This document shows, piece by piece, positions 27,811-37,498 of a stretch of 64,000 nt of DNA (within the stretch, counting starts at the first letter, position 1; the number at the start of each line of letters is the position of its first letter). The position numbers and the translations under genes were made by a program. A model generated the notes under the pieces. The model was not told the DNA's origin. It saw nothing but the letters and a program-made list of their open reading frames with translations, and did no database searches. The DNA comes from Paenibacillus sp. SZ31 (GTDB lineage Bacteria; Bacillota; Bacilli; Paenibacillales; Paenibacillaceae). The DNA lies in NCBI RefSeq assembly GCF_012912005.1, contig NZ_JABBEA010000002.1, positions 310,001 to 374,000 of the forward strand, given 5' to 3'.

Positions 27811-29961
27811 TCAATGTAGTGAAAATTGAATGTGCACGTCTTGACTTAGGCATTCCCTGCTACTTCCACCAACAAAGATTGTAAATGCACCATTCTCAAG
27901 TTGGTACTTTCCATCATTATCGTAGAAGCCAAGCTGATCTTTTGGCAAGTGGAACTGGACGTTGTGAGAGGAACCAGCTTCAAGAGAGATACGTTGATAG
28001 CTTTTTAGCTCCTTCACAGGGCGAACAATAGAAGCGACCTTGTCGCGAGTGTATAGTTGAACAACTTCCTCACCGTTTCGACTGCCTATATTGGCTACTT
28101 CAACAGAAATGAGCAGTTCATGGCTTTCTTCGATAACTTCAAGATTACTATATGCAAATTCAGTATACGATAGCCCGAAACCAAATGGGTACAGAGCGTC
28201 GTTATCCACATCGAGATACCTTGAAGTGAATTTGCTTTTACCTGCTGGTCTACCAGTACTAGGATGATTGTAATACACGGGGCATTGGCCCGTAACCCTA
28301 GGAATCGATACTGAAAGTTTCCCGCTTGGGTTTGTGATACCGAAGACCACGTCTGCGATGGCGCTCCCCATCTCAATACCAAGATGCCATGTTTCTAACA
28401 ATGCGTCAAGGTTCTCAGCTTCCCATTCCAATGCAAGAGGCCGACCGTTCATCAAAATAGCTACAACCGGTTTGCCAGCGGCTTTGATCATCCTTAATAA
28501 TTCCTGCTGCTGACCGGGGAGTCCAATATTCGCCCGAGATGCCGCTTCTCCCGACATCGAAACTTGTTCTCCTACCACCGCGATGACGATATCACCGTAA
28601 TCAATCGCTTTTTGCAGCTCATCTTCATTGATCGCTTCGGTAAGTCCGCCCGTTTCAAAATATCTAACCTTATCGCTCTGTTGCTGTAAACCGTTCAACA
28701 CAGATACGCAATCTTCCTCTTTCCAACTGATGGACCAAGCACCTACAACTTCGGATGCTTTGTCAGCCAATTCACCAATGATACTAATCTTTTGATCCTT
28801 GTTAAGAGGCAAGAGATGTTCATTATTTTTTAGAAGTACGATTGATTTGGCAGCCGCTTCCTGCGCTAGTTCCCGATGTTCATGAGGAATTGTAACCATA
28901 CGATCCTCAGTATTGACGTAAGGACTATCAAACAAGCCAAGCCACATCTTGACGGATAGAATTCGTTCTACTGCTTGATTTAGAATGTCTTCCTCCAGTT
29001 CACCAGACTTTACAAGTTGGGGCAAGTGGTTGCTGAAAATGCTAGTTCCCATATCCATATCGATACCGGCACGTGCCGCCTGTAACCCTGCTGCTTTCTC
29101 ATCTTCAGCTGATCCATGGGTAACACATTCCCTGATTCCGTTCGCATCACTGACGACAAAACCGTCAAACCCGTATCTTTCTTTTAATACTTCGTTGAGA
29201 AGCTTTCCATTTACCGTACAAGGAACACCGTTAAGATCATTGAACGCAGCCATGACCGTAGTTGCTCCTTCTTCTACAGCCGCTTTGAACGGTGGCAAGT
29301 AGACATTGTGTAACAGAGAATTAGACATGCTCGTTGTATTGTAATCTCGACCTGATTCTGCCGCTCCATAAGCGACAAAGTGCTTCAGGCAAGCAGCTAC
29401 GTAATTTGCTGGATTGGACGTATCACCTTGAAGGCCCTTGACCTTTGCTCTGGCAAACTCAGATACGAGGTAAGGATCTTCACCTGGACCTTCGGATACT
29501 CTTCCCCATCTTGCATCTCTCGATACATCAATCATAGGAGCAAAATGCCAGTTAATACCCTCCATTCTTGATTCTCTCGCAGCCATTCGGGCCGTTCTTA
29601 AGAACAGATCATTGTCGAAGGAACATGCCTCTGCCAACGCGATTGGGAATACGGTGCGAAATCCATGGATTACATCCAGACCAATAATGAGAGGTATGCC
29701 AAGACGGCTTTCTTCCAATGCAATTTTTTGCAACTCATTTGCTTTCTCTGCATTTTGAAGCATGATGGATCCGATCTTTCCTGCCCGAATCTCATCCTCA
29801 TGATAATCCTGCTCAGCCGTTTCCATTATTTTACTGAATTCACCCTGACTCAACCGACCATCTGTGAGCATTTCAATGAGTTCTTCGAACGAGACATCGA
29901 ACCCGCCTACAATGGAAACGGATGCCTGATTCATTTGCCCTACCTTTTCTTCAAGCGTCAT
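27811..29961 (-). CDS. GH3 beta-glucosidase (5' end interrupted by an amber codon)
   Basis: A 716-residue GH3 enzyme of the BglX type, without signal peptide. The barrel carries KHFVAYGA (193-200) and the nucleophile Asp272 in GFVVSDANG. The second domain has the probable acid/base Glu in SGEAASR, followed by LPGQQQELL. A C-terminal fibronectin-III-like domain ends the protein. It removes beta-linked glucose or xylose from short oligosaccharides. The first in-frame ATG gives MTLEEKVGQM, which in the family lies inside the first helix, not at the start. Upstream the frame continues for 19 codons to an ATG with a good ribosome binding site, but TAG interrupts it at 29977-29979. From 29961 the ribosome binding site is poor, so expression may be reduced. 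Confidence 0.85.
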   Translation of the reverse strand: MTLEEKVGQMNQASVSIVGGFDVSFEELIEMLTDGRLSQGEFSKIMETAEQDYHEDEIRAGKIGSIMLQNAEKANELQKIALEESRLGIPLIIGLDVIHGFRTVFPIALAEACSFDNDLFLRTARMAARESRMEGINWHFAPMIDVSRDARWGRVSEGPGEDPYLVSEFARAKVKGLQGDTSNPANYVAACLKHFVAYGAAESGRDYNTTSMSNSLLHNVYLPPFKAAVEEGATTVMAAFNDLNGVPCTVNGKLLNEVLKERYGFDGFVVSDANGIRECVTHGSAEDEKAAGLQAARAGIDMDMGTSIFSNHLPQLVKSGELEEDILNQAVERILSVKMWLGLFDSPYVNTEDRMVTIPHEHRELAQEAAAKSIVLLKNNEHLLPLNKDQKISIIGELADKASEVVGAWSISWKEEDCVSVLNGLQQQSDKVRYFETGGLTEAINEDELQKAIDYGDIVIAVVGEQVSMSGEAASRANIGLPGQQQELLRMIKAAGKPVVAILMNGRPLALEWEAENLDALLETWHLGIEMGSAIADVVFGITNPSGKLSVSIPRVTGQCPVYYNHPSTGRPAGKSKFTSRYLDVDNDALYPFGFGLSYTEFAYSNLEVIEESHELLISVEVANIGSRNGEEVVQLYTRDKVASIVRPVKELKSYQRISLEAGSSHNVQFHLPKDQLGFYDNDGKYQLENGAFTIFVGGSSRECLSQDVHIQFSLH

Positions 29962-30021
29962 TTGGCTGATTAAGTCCTATATGTGATTACGTTGTTGTTG
30001 AGCCAAATCGATCATAAACAT
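29962..30021 (-). pseudogene. Original 5' end of GH3 gene, with in-frame TAG
   Basis: Reading down the minus strand from ATG at 30021 (or 30015, with AGGAG 7 nt upstream), the frame is MFMIDLAQQQRNHI, stop, DLISQ, then MTLEEK of the annotated gene. The family normally reads RVEDLLSRMTLEEK here, so the stop fits GAG changed to TAG. The whole segment is in phase with the gene. Confidence 0.75.
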
Positions 30022-30045
30022 TCTCCTTCGTATCAATGATTATAT

Positions 30046-30075
30046 TTAAAAGGTCGTCCCTTTTACGAGACGACC
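30046..30075 (-). terminator. Terminator-like hairpin between GH1 and GH3 genes
   Basis: GGTCGTC (30052-30058) pairs with GACGACC (30069-30075), followed on the minus strand by UUUUAAAU. The GH3 ribosome binding site begins about 20 nt further on, leaving little space for a promoter. Confidence 0.75.
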
Positions 30076-30102
30076 AGACGAGATTAAATTACAGAAATCA
30101 CC

Positions 30103-31563
<1,461 letters not shown>

Positions 31564-31572
31564 CTAATCCGT

Positions 31573-33039
31573 TTATTTGTTTGAAGTATCTTCTTTTTTA
31601 CCACGATACATCAGTAACGTAAGACCAAAAGGTATAACAAATGACAGGATCATAACAACCAGTACTACGATAAAACCTACCTGTGTTCCAGAATTTTGAG
31701 TATCAATAAATCCTGGCAGAGCGAAGATTCCACCCGGTGTCAGTTGCAAAAGTTTGGCTCCAAAATATCCAATGGCTCCTCCACCAATACCTGACACAAT
31801 ACATACCATCGTTAAAATTTTCTTCTCCGCCAGCAAGAATCCGTACAAGGCTGGTTCAATGACCCCCATAAGCCCCGAGTTAAAACCAGCGGAATAAGCA
31901 AGCCCTTTTTGTTTTTTGTTGGCGTTTTTCATGCCCATAGCTACAATTGCACCAGCAATCGCGAACGAGTGGCCTGTAATCATTGGGAAGATGACATCAT
32001 AACCGTTCGTGAAGAAGTTCGTCAGAGCGATCGGCACAATAGCACCATGCAGGCCCACGGCAACCATCGGAATCCACAACCCACCTAAAAGGGCGCTGAT
32101 TAATGTTGGACTCAAGCCGTACACACTGAGAATCCCTTTAGCAATCATCTGGCTTAACAGCATGGCTAGTGGTCCAATTACAATCAGTGTAACTGGAATA
32201 GAGATTAACAGCACCACCAGTGGAACTCCGAAGCTCGAAATGACCGAAGGTATATATTTCTTGGCAACACGTTCGACCTTGGATGCAAAATACACCGCAA
32301 GAATCGCAGGAATAATTGTCGCTGAGTAACTGGCTAACAAAACAGGAATTCCTGCAAATGTCGTATACACGGGGGCCTCTAGTAGCGAGCCTGACATCAG
32401 TACGCTGATTGGGTCAGCCTTAAGCAATTCTGCCAGCGTTGGATAGAATAATGCAGCACCGATCGCCATACCCACCAGTTCGTTCATTTTGAAACGTTTA
32501 GCTGCGGAGAAGCCGACAAAGACTGGCATAAAGTAGAAGATTACGTCCGCGACGACATACAAAACTTTGTAAGTTCCACTTGAATCCACAATCCATCCTA
32601 GTGACAGGAACAAAGCCAAGAATCCTTTGACAATACCCGTTGCTGCCATAACTCCAATCAAAGGTCCCATAATGCTGATGACCGTCTCCAGCAGTTTACT
32701 GATCGGATTTTTCTTTTTTGCAGGTTTGCTTTCATTTGATTGCTTTTCCTGCGGCGTGGATGTTGCTTCTTCGTCGTCTCCGGAATCACTGTTAAATGAG
32801 TAAAGACGCTGTATGTCATCAAAGACCTTTGATACTTGACTACCGATGACCACATGATACTGACCGGTTGCCTCCAAGGCCTGAATCACCCCGTCTAGCT
32901 CCATCAATTTGTTTTTGTTTGCCTTGTCCGGGTCCTTCAAAACAAATCTTAATCGTGTTGCACAGTGCATCAAAGAAGTCACGTTCTTCTCCCCACCAAT
33001 GTTTTTCACGATTTGTTTGGACAGTTCTTTATAATCCAT
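31573..33039 (-). CDS. Beta-glucoside-family PTS permease EIIBC (no EIIA)
   Basis: A 488-residue permease: EIIB (1-90) with phospho-Cys26 in MHCATRLRF, a charged linker rich in Lys, Glu and Ser, then the EIIC membrane domain (about 110-475) with the sugar-binding motif MGVIEPALYGF. The protein stops after EIIC. The EIIA domain present in the paralogue at 10016-11905 is absent, so phosphate must come from an EIIA encoded elsewhere, possibly that paralogue. It is first in the operon EIIBC-GH1-GH3-AraC/GH39. A cre-like site lies about 60 nt upstream. Confidence 0.92.
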   Translation of the reverse strand: MDYKELSKQIVKNIGGEKNVTSLMHCATRLRFVLKDPDKANKNKLMELDGVIQALEATGQYHVVIGSQVSKVFDDIQRLYSFNSDSGDDEEATSTPQEKQSNESKPAKKKNPISKLLETVISIMGPLIGVMAATGIVKGFLALFLSLGWIVDSSGTYKVLYVVADVIFYFMPVFVGFSAAKRFKMNELVGMAIGAALFYPTLAELLKADPISVLMSGSLLEAPVYTTFAGIPVLLASYSATIIPAILAVYFASKVERVAKKYIPSVISSFGVPLVVLLISIPVTLIVIGPLAMLLSQMIAKGILSVYGLSPTLISALLGGLWIPMVAVGLHGAIVPIALTNFFTNGYDVIFPMITGHSFAIAGAIVAMGMKNANKKQKGLAYSAGFNSGLMGVIEPALYGFLLAEKKILTMVCIVSGIGGGAIGYFGAKLLQLTPGGIFALPGFIDTQNSGTQVGFIVVLVVMILSFVIPFGLTLLMYRGKKEDTSNK

Positions 33040-33095
33040 ATCACTTCACCTCTACTCGGTTATTAACCACAGCATTTTTTGAACGTTCGTTTTCA

Positions 33096-33110
33096 AATAA
33101 GCGGTTACAT
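33096..33110 (-). promoter_or_regulatory. cre-like site (CcpA) upstream of EIIBC operon
   Basis: The minus strand reads ATGTAACCGCTTATT, matching 14 of 15 positions of WTGNAANCGNWNNCW. It is 57-71 nt before the EIIBC start. The remaining gene-free sequence 33111-33312 is AT-rich and must hold the promoter, but I could not fix a convincing -35/-10 pair. Confidence 0.7.
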
Positions 33111-33312
33111 TCGTTATTTTATTGACTTTTCGTGTATATAGATTGCTCAAATCATACATCCTTTACGTACAATTTTGATTAAACAATGTATTCGCTTTCA
33201 ATTGTGGTTAAAATTGTGCAATCTTTTTTTAACACCAAGAGTGCGATACGTTCTCGTATGCCATCTGAGATCGGGTCAAGTTATTCTATATAAGAATAAT
33301 GACCTGCAAATC

Positions 33313-33335
33313 AAAAAAGCCGCTATAATAGCGAC
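33313..33335 (-). terminator. Intrinsic terminator after SLH-GH3 gene
   Basis: GCCGCTA (33319-33325) pairs with TAGCGAC (33329-33335), followed on the minus strand by six U. It lies about 75 nt after the stop of the SLH hexosaminidase gene. Confidence 0.8.
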
Positions 33336-33410
33336 TTAAGGGAGTATTTTGACGGGACAACACAGTTTCTCTTTTTCACTTGTTTACATTAATGTTCTAT
33401 AAAGTATCAT

Positions 33411-35672
33411 TTAATCCGTTTGTACGGGCAACGTTCCTTCAGGCTTTAGTAGTCCAAGCAATACTTTGATTCCAGCAGACGTATTAGTCTCCTGCTTTCC
33501 ATACACAGCAATCCCTGAGCGCACGTCCTGCAAATAAATCATTTCGTAAGGGTTACCAAGAGACAACAGCGTGTATCGCTGATCATTCTTGTTCATCGCA
33601 TTAATCAAGGTTTGATAATTGCTCCATCCGAACTGGCTGGCCACATTACGGAATTGGTAAGAAGCAAGAATGACATAATCGGCTTTGCCAATCGCCTGAA
33701 GTGTTTCATTCATTTTGCCTTGTCCAACAAGTGAAATCTCAGTCTTTAACGACAGATTATTAGCAGCTTGCAACAGTTGCTTCTCAAGTTGTTTCGCCTG
33801 TTCCTGCTCGGCTGCGACAATAACAACCCGATCATCTTGCTTAATTGGATCAGGAAGCACACCTTCGCGACTACTGAGTACAGTGACTGCTCGCTCTGCG
33901 ATTATCTGTTCCACTGCTCGATGCTCCTTCGATCCGATGATGCCATTAAGCTGAGCTAGCTTGTGTGAAAGCGATTCGCTACGTTCAAACAAACCATATT
34001 TCGATTTCATCTCCAAGATTCTCTTCACAGATGCATGTATGGTTTCATCCGCGATAATTCCATTGTTCACTGCGTTCACCAGCGTTTGATGGGCGGCTGC
34101 TGAATCTTTCGGCATAAGGATGATATCAACACCTGCGGAAACGGCGCGTTCTACCGATGTATTCTCCCCAAAATGCTCCGCAATTGCATTCATGGTAAAC
34201 GCATCTGAAATGATAAGACCTTCATATCCCAGCTCTCCGCGAAGCAGTCCGGTCAGTACCTTTTTCGATAAGGTGGCCGGGATCGGCACACGCTCTCCGT
34301 CTTTGAGTGAAGTGACATGCTCGTTATCTATGGCAGGAAAAGCAATATGCGCGGTCATAATCATCTCTACCCCATTTTCAATTGCAGCCCGAAACGGTTT
34401 CAATTCTACCGCATCAAGCCGCTCGCGATTATGAGTTAGTACCGGCATTCCAAGATGGGAGTCTACCTTCGTATCTCCGTGCCCCGGAAAATGCTTCACT
34501 GCCGCCATCACCTCGGATTGCTGTAAGCCCTGTATTGTGGCGAGACCAAGCCGCGTCACCAAATTTGCATTCGAGCCAAATGATCGGATTCCAATGATGG
34601 GGTTGTCCGGATTGCTGTTGATGTCTAGCACTGGCGCAAAGTTGATCTGCAGCCCCAGTGCCCTCAGCTCCTCTCCTGTCAGCTGCCCAGCGGCTCGGGC
34701 CAGTGCTGTATCTCCCGTTGCGCCAAGTGCCATCTGACCGGGCAGATTCGTCCCGCCTGGAATGCGCTTAATCACGCCTCCCTCTTGGTCGATGCTAAGA
34801 AATAGAGGAATATCGCCGGCTTCCCTTTGCAGATGGTGTGTGAACGTTGTAAGCTGCTTCACGTCTACAATATTTTTATCGAAAAGAATGAGTCCGCCTA
34901 AGTCTTGATCATGGATCGTGCGTTTCAGTCCATCATTAACGGTCGTCGTCGCTTTGCCGTTCCATTGCCTAATGTCAGGCATAAGCATCTGACCGACTTG
35001 CTCACTTACCGTCATATAGGAGATCAGCTTATCCCAATCTTGTGTCCGGATGGCGACTTCGCGTTCGAACCGAATCACACGCGCCATAAATACGGCATAT
35101 TCAGCGCGCGTGACAGATTGATTTGGACGAAAAGTAGCATCCGAATATCCGCCGACCAGACCATTGGAACTCATGATAAGAATAGGTGCTGCTGCCCAAT
35201 GCCTGTCCGTATCTGTCCATCTTGCGGGTTCTTTACCTTCCGCGAGTGAATATGCGCGCGTGAGGAACGCCGCAGTCTCTGCGCGGCTTAGCGGTGCGTC
35301 CGGACGGAAGGTCCCGTTAGGGAAACCGCTCGCAAGTCCATTTTTGGCTGCTATTGTGATCTCTCGATGGAAGGGGTGTGTAGTTGGAACATCCGAATAT
35401 GTCGTGCCTACTACTTCTTTTTGAAGCTGCTCTGGATATAGCTCCCGAACCATAAAAGTAACGGCTTGTGCCCTTGTCACCTGTGCCTCCGGTTTGAATA
35501 TTCCATTGCCATATCCCGCTACTGTTCCACGCTTCGCCATGTATTCAATGCCATCTTCTGCCCACTTTGAGTGCTGCAGATCGACAAAACGTTCTTCCGC
35601 AGCTGCACTCGACGCACCTATAAGCATAGATCCGAGAACGCCACCTATAATCGTCATCCATTTAACATGCAT
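33411..35672 (-). CDS. SLH-domain GH3 beta-N-acetylhexosaminidase (NagZ-like)
   Basis: A 753-residue secreted protein: signal peptide (1-25, ending ASSAAAEE), three SLH repeats (about 28-70, 90-135, 150-195, each with an FKPEAQVTRAQA, FRPDAPLSRAET or FRPNQSVTRAEY type core) that bind secondary cell-wall polymer, then a NagZ-type GH3 barrel (about 205-560). The barrel has KHFPGHGDT and a following DSHLGMP, the His/Asp acid/base loop of bacterial hexosaminidases. The nucleophile Asp is in GLIISDAFTM. A smaller C-terminal domain (about 600-753) follows. It likely cleaves GlcNAc from muropeptides at the cell surface. The ATG has CAGGAG 8 nt upstream. It is monocistronic. Confidence 0.93.
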   Translation of the reverse strand: MHVKWMTIIGGVLGSMLIGASSAAAEERFVDLQHSKWAEDGIEYMAKRGTVAGYGNGIFKPEAQVTRAQAVTFMVRELYPEQLQKEVVGTTYSDVPTTHPFHREITIAAKNGLASGFPNGTFRPDAPLSRAETAAFLTRAYSLAEGKEPARWTDTDRHWAAAPILIMSSNGLVGGYSDATFRPNQSVTRAEYAVFMARVIRFEREVAIRTQDWDKLISYMTVSEQVGQMLMPDIRQWNGKATTTVNDGLKRTIHDQDLGGLILFDKNIVDVKQLTTFTHHLQREAGDIPLFLSIDQEGGVIKRIPGGTNLPGQMALGATGDTALARAAGQLTGEELRALGLQINFAPVLDINSNPDNPIIGIRSFGSNANLVTRLGLATIQGLQQSEVMAAVKHFPGHGDTKVDSHLGMPVLTHNRERLDAVELKPFRAAIENGVEMIMTAHIAFPAIDNEHVTSLKDGERVPIPATLSKKVLTGLLRGELGYEGLIISDAFTMNAIAEHFGENTSVERAVSAGVDIILMPKDSAAAHQTLVNAVNNGIIADETIHASVKRILEMKSKYGLFERSESLSHKLAQLNGIIGSKEHRAVEQIIAERAVTVLSSREGVLPDPIKQDDRVVIVAAEQEQAKQLEKQLLQAANNLSLKTEISLVGQGKMNETLQAIGKADYVILASYQFRNVASQFGWSNYQTLINAMNKNDQRYTLLSLGNPYEMIYLQDVRSGIAVYGKQETNTSAGIKVLLGLLKPEGTLPVQTD

Positions 35673-35811
35673 CTATTTCACTCCTGTTGCTATTCTATGG
35701 ATGAATAGACGCTACTGCGATATCGTTTGTTGCGCTTTTATAACGGTATAAATATGAAAAGCATAGATTGTGGTGCAAGAATGGATACAAACTCATTCCC
35801 AGATATACTTA

Positions 35812-36033
35812 TCATTCTTCTGTAATAATGGTAGATATTGCTTTTTTACTTAACAAACTTTTTCTTCCTGCTGTTGAAATTATAATAATATCATACCGAT
35901 CAAAACCTTCGATTATGCCTTTCAGATGAACTCCGTTAGTCGTTATAACAGTGCACATCTGGCGGTGATTCTGGAGATTTTGCAATAAATCATCTTGTGT
36001 GTTGTCTTCTATCTCAAATTGTTTATTAGACAT
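35812..36033 (-). CDS. Hfq-family RNA chaperone paralogue
   Basis: A 73-residue protein, the same length as B. subtilis Hfq. It has the Sm fold pattern: helix DDLLQNLQNH, then Sm1 strands (VITTNGVHLKGIIEGFDRYD) and an Sm2 KKAISTI that matches the YKHAIST motif of Hfq. The His of that motif, used in proximal-face U binding, is Lys here. The aromatic on the FDxF strand is Tyr. It is therefore a diverged Hfq, probably a ring-forming RNA-binding protein. The start at 36033 has AGGG 8 nt upstream; the frame open to 36084 adds a non-family Arg-rich extension. It lies after the MarR gene, and its promoter carries the MarR-type palindrome. Confidence 0.8.
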   Translation of the reverse strand: MSNKQFEIEDNTQDDLLQNLQNHRQMCTVITTNGVHLKGIIEGFDRYDIIIISTAGRKSLLSKKAISTIITEE

Positions 36034-36138
36034 ATTGTTATCCCTCTCTCTCACTGGTAATGGAATGGATCTTCTTTTTATCAATCAACTACGCTTCTGT
36101 GTTTTTATTTGCAGAACCAAGCTTGACTACATTCGGAA

Positions 36139-36158
36139 ATTATATTTAGCAAGCTAAG
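36139..36158 (-). promoter_or_regulatory. Promoter and MarR-type operator before the Hfq paralogue
   Basis: On the minus strand the palindrome TTAGCTTGCTAA (36146-36157) is followed one base later by TATAAT (36139-36144). A weak TTCAAT or CAATTA lies 17-19 nt upstream. A repressor bound there would cover the -35/-10 spacer. The predicted leader is about 100 nt. Confidence 0.65.
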
Positions 36159-36180
36159 TATTAATTGAAGAAATACAGAG

Positions 36181-36606
36181 TTACACTATATTCCTCTCCA
36201 TTTGTTGCACTAGTTGTCTTAATATCAACCGATCTTCTGTCGAAATGGATTGAAGCAATTTCGCCTGCTGTTCCCTCCATTTAATATCCACCGGCTTTTC
36301 TAATGCTTTTCCTTTGTCCGTTAGATAAATACGCATGATCCGTGCATCTTGTACATCACGTTTACGATATATAAATCCGTTCTGCTCCAGTGATTTAACC
36401 ATGTTCGTTACCGTTGGCGGTTCACATTTCAAGTGTTCACACAGTTGCATCTGGGTTACCCCATCTCCCAACCACAAATGATACAACAATTTATCTTGCC
36501 CTACATAGAGATTTAGTTCCCTAAGAGACTCACTATAATTCCGACGCATTTGGGAAGAAATCCGATCTAATGACTGTCGAATATCACAATCTACTGCATC
36601 TGTCAT
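36181..36606 (-). CDS. MarR-family regulator
   Basis: A 141-residue winged-helix regulator with the MarR layout: N-terminal dimer helix, HTH (about 52-75; VTQMQLCEHLKCEPPTVTNM), wing with the conserved RxxDxRxxRIYLTDKG (RDVQDARIMRIYLTDKGK), and C-terminal dimer helices. No Cys suggests redox sensing of OhrR type, apart from one Cys in the HTH region and one at Cys8. Its own promoter (TTGACA, 17 nt, TACATT) is overlapped by a TTTAGCACACTAAA palindrome. The same palindrome type precedes the Hfq paralogue and the gfo-LLM-nfsA operon. The ATG has GGAGGGG 7 nt upstream. Confidence 0.9.
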   Translation of the reverse strand: MTDAVDCDIRQSLDRISSQMRRNYSESLRELNLYVGQDKLLYHLWLGDGVTQMQLCEHLKCEPPTVTNMVKSLEQNGFIYRKRDVQDARIMRIYLTDKGKALEKPVDIKWREQQAKLLQSISTEDRLILRQLVQQMERNIV

Positions 36607-36629
36607 GAATTATCCCCTCCTGTCATCTG

Positions 36630-36677
36630 AATAATATTTAGCACACTAAATGTATCACGAAAAATTACAGTTGTCAA
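36630..36677 (-). promoter_or_regulatory. Autoregulated promoter of the MarR gene
   Basis: TTGACA (36672-36677) and TACATT (36649-36654) are 17 nt apart on the minus strand. The palindrome ATTTAG-CACA-CTAAAT (36636-36651) overlaps the -10 and start site, and TATTAT follows it at 36630-36635 exactly as TATAAT follows the palindrome before the Hfq gene. Confidence 0.7.
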
Positions 36678-36683
36678 TTTACC

Positions 36684-36714
36684 TTAGAGCACCGCCTATT
36701 GGCGGCAACTCTAA
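36684..36714 (-). terminator. Hairpin between nfsA-like and MarR genes
   Basis: TTAGAG and GCCGCC-type arms (36684-36696 and 36701-36714) form a GC-rich stem with CTCTAA on the other side. The U-run after it is missing, so it is a weak terminator or a transcript-end hairpin. It separates the reductase operon from the MarR promoter. Confidence 0.5.
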
Positions 36715-36744
36715 AGTTCAAAAAGATTTGATTTATCGTAAAGC

Positions 36745-37485
36745 TTATTTTTTGGAAAAACCTTGCTTGTTCAAATAGGCCATCATTTGCGGCTGAATAC
36801 TTCTCTCGAGGTGATCCTGGATATGGTCACTCCATCCTTTTACTTTTTTCACAGTGAAAGGTGCTCTCGTCGGACGATTTTCATAATACTTCAGCATGGT
36901 CTCATCATAGATTGCTAATTTCTCTTGATCCATTGATTGGTATTGATTATCAAGTAATACCATGGATTGAGGGAGCCGTGGTTTCAGTTCCGGCTTATCT
37001 CCAGCTGGATTACCGATACATAATCCCACCAGAGGGATAACATATTTAGGTAGATTTAATACGTCAGATAGTTCGCTAATATTGGCTCTGACCCCACCAA
37101 TGAACACTCCGCCAAGTCCCATCGATTCGGCCGCGGTTAACGCATTTTGTGCCATCAGGCCGGCATCGAATGAACCAATCAACAGAAATTCAATATATTC
37201 AATATCCTCATCCGGAGCGATTTCATGATTTCGGTTGAAATCTGCACAGAAGATCCAGAATTCTGCCGCTTCTTCAATATAGGGTTGATCGACACAGAGA
37301 TGTCTGACTTTTTTTCGAAGAACTGGATCTGTGATGCGAATAATGGATACAGCCTGCAGAAGACTGAACGATGAAGTTTGATTGGCTGCCTGAAAGATTG
37401 CATCTCTTTGCTCTGCTGTCAGAGGTTGAGATGTGTAAGATCGATACGATGTATGGTTATGAAGCAATTCAAGTGTGTTATTCAT
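36745..37485 (-). CDS. NADPH-dependent nitroreductase/flavin reductase, NfsA-like
   Basis: A 246-residue nitroreductase-fold FMN enzyme. The N-terminus has the FMN phosphate-binding HTSYRSYTSQPL segment (R-S-Y-x type), the mid-part has the GGVFIGGVRANISEL loop, and the end has the basic KVKGWSDHIQDHLERS tail seen in NfsA/FRP proteins. It would supply reduced flavin or reduce nitro/quinone compounds with NADPH. It begins 13 bp after the LLM monooxygenase gene, which needs reduced flavin from a partner reductase, so a two-component monooxygenase is a reasonable inference. The ATG has GAGGAG upstream. Confidence 0.88.
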   Translation of the reverse strand: MNNTLELLHNHTSYRSYTSQPLTAEQRDAIFQAANQTSSFSLLQAVSIIRITDPVLRKKVRHLCVDQPYIEEAAEFWIFCADFNRNHEIAPDEDIEYIEFLLIGSFDAGLMAQNALTAAESMGLGGVFIGGVRANISELSDVLNLPKYVIPLVGLCIGNPAGDKPELKPRLPQSMVLLDNQYQSMDQEKLAIYDETMLKYYENRPTRAPFTVKKVKGWSDHIQDHLERSIQPQMMAYLNKQGFSKK

Positions 37486-37498
37486 AAAACTCTCTCCT

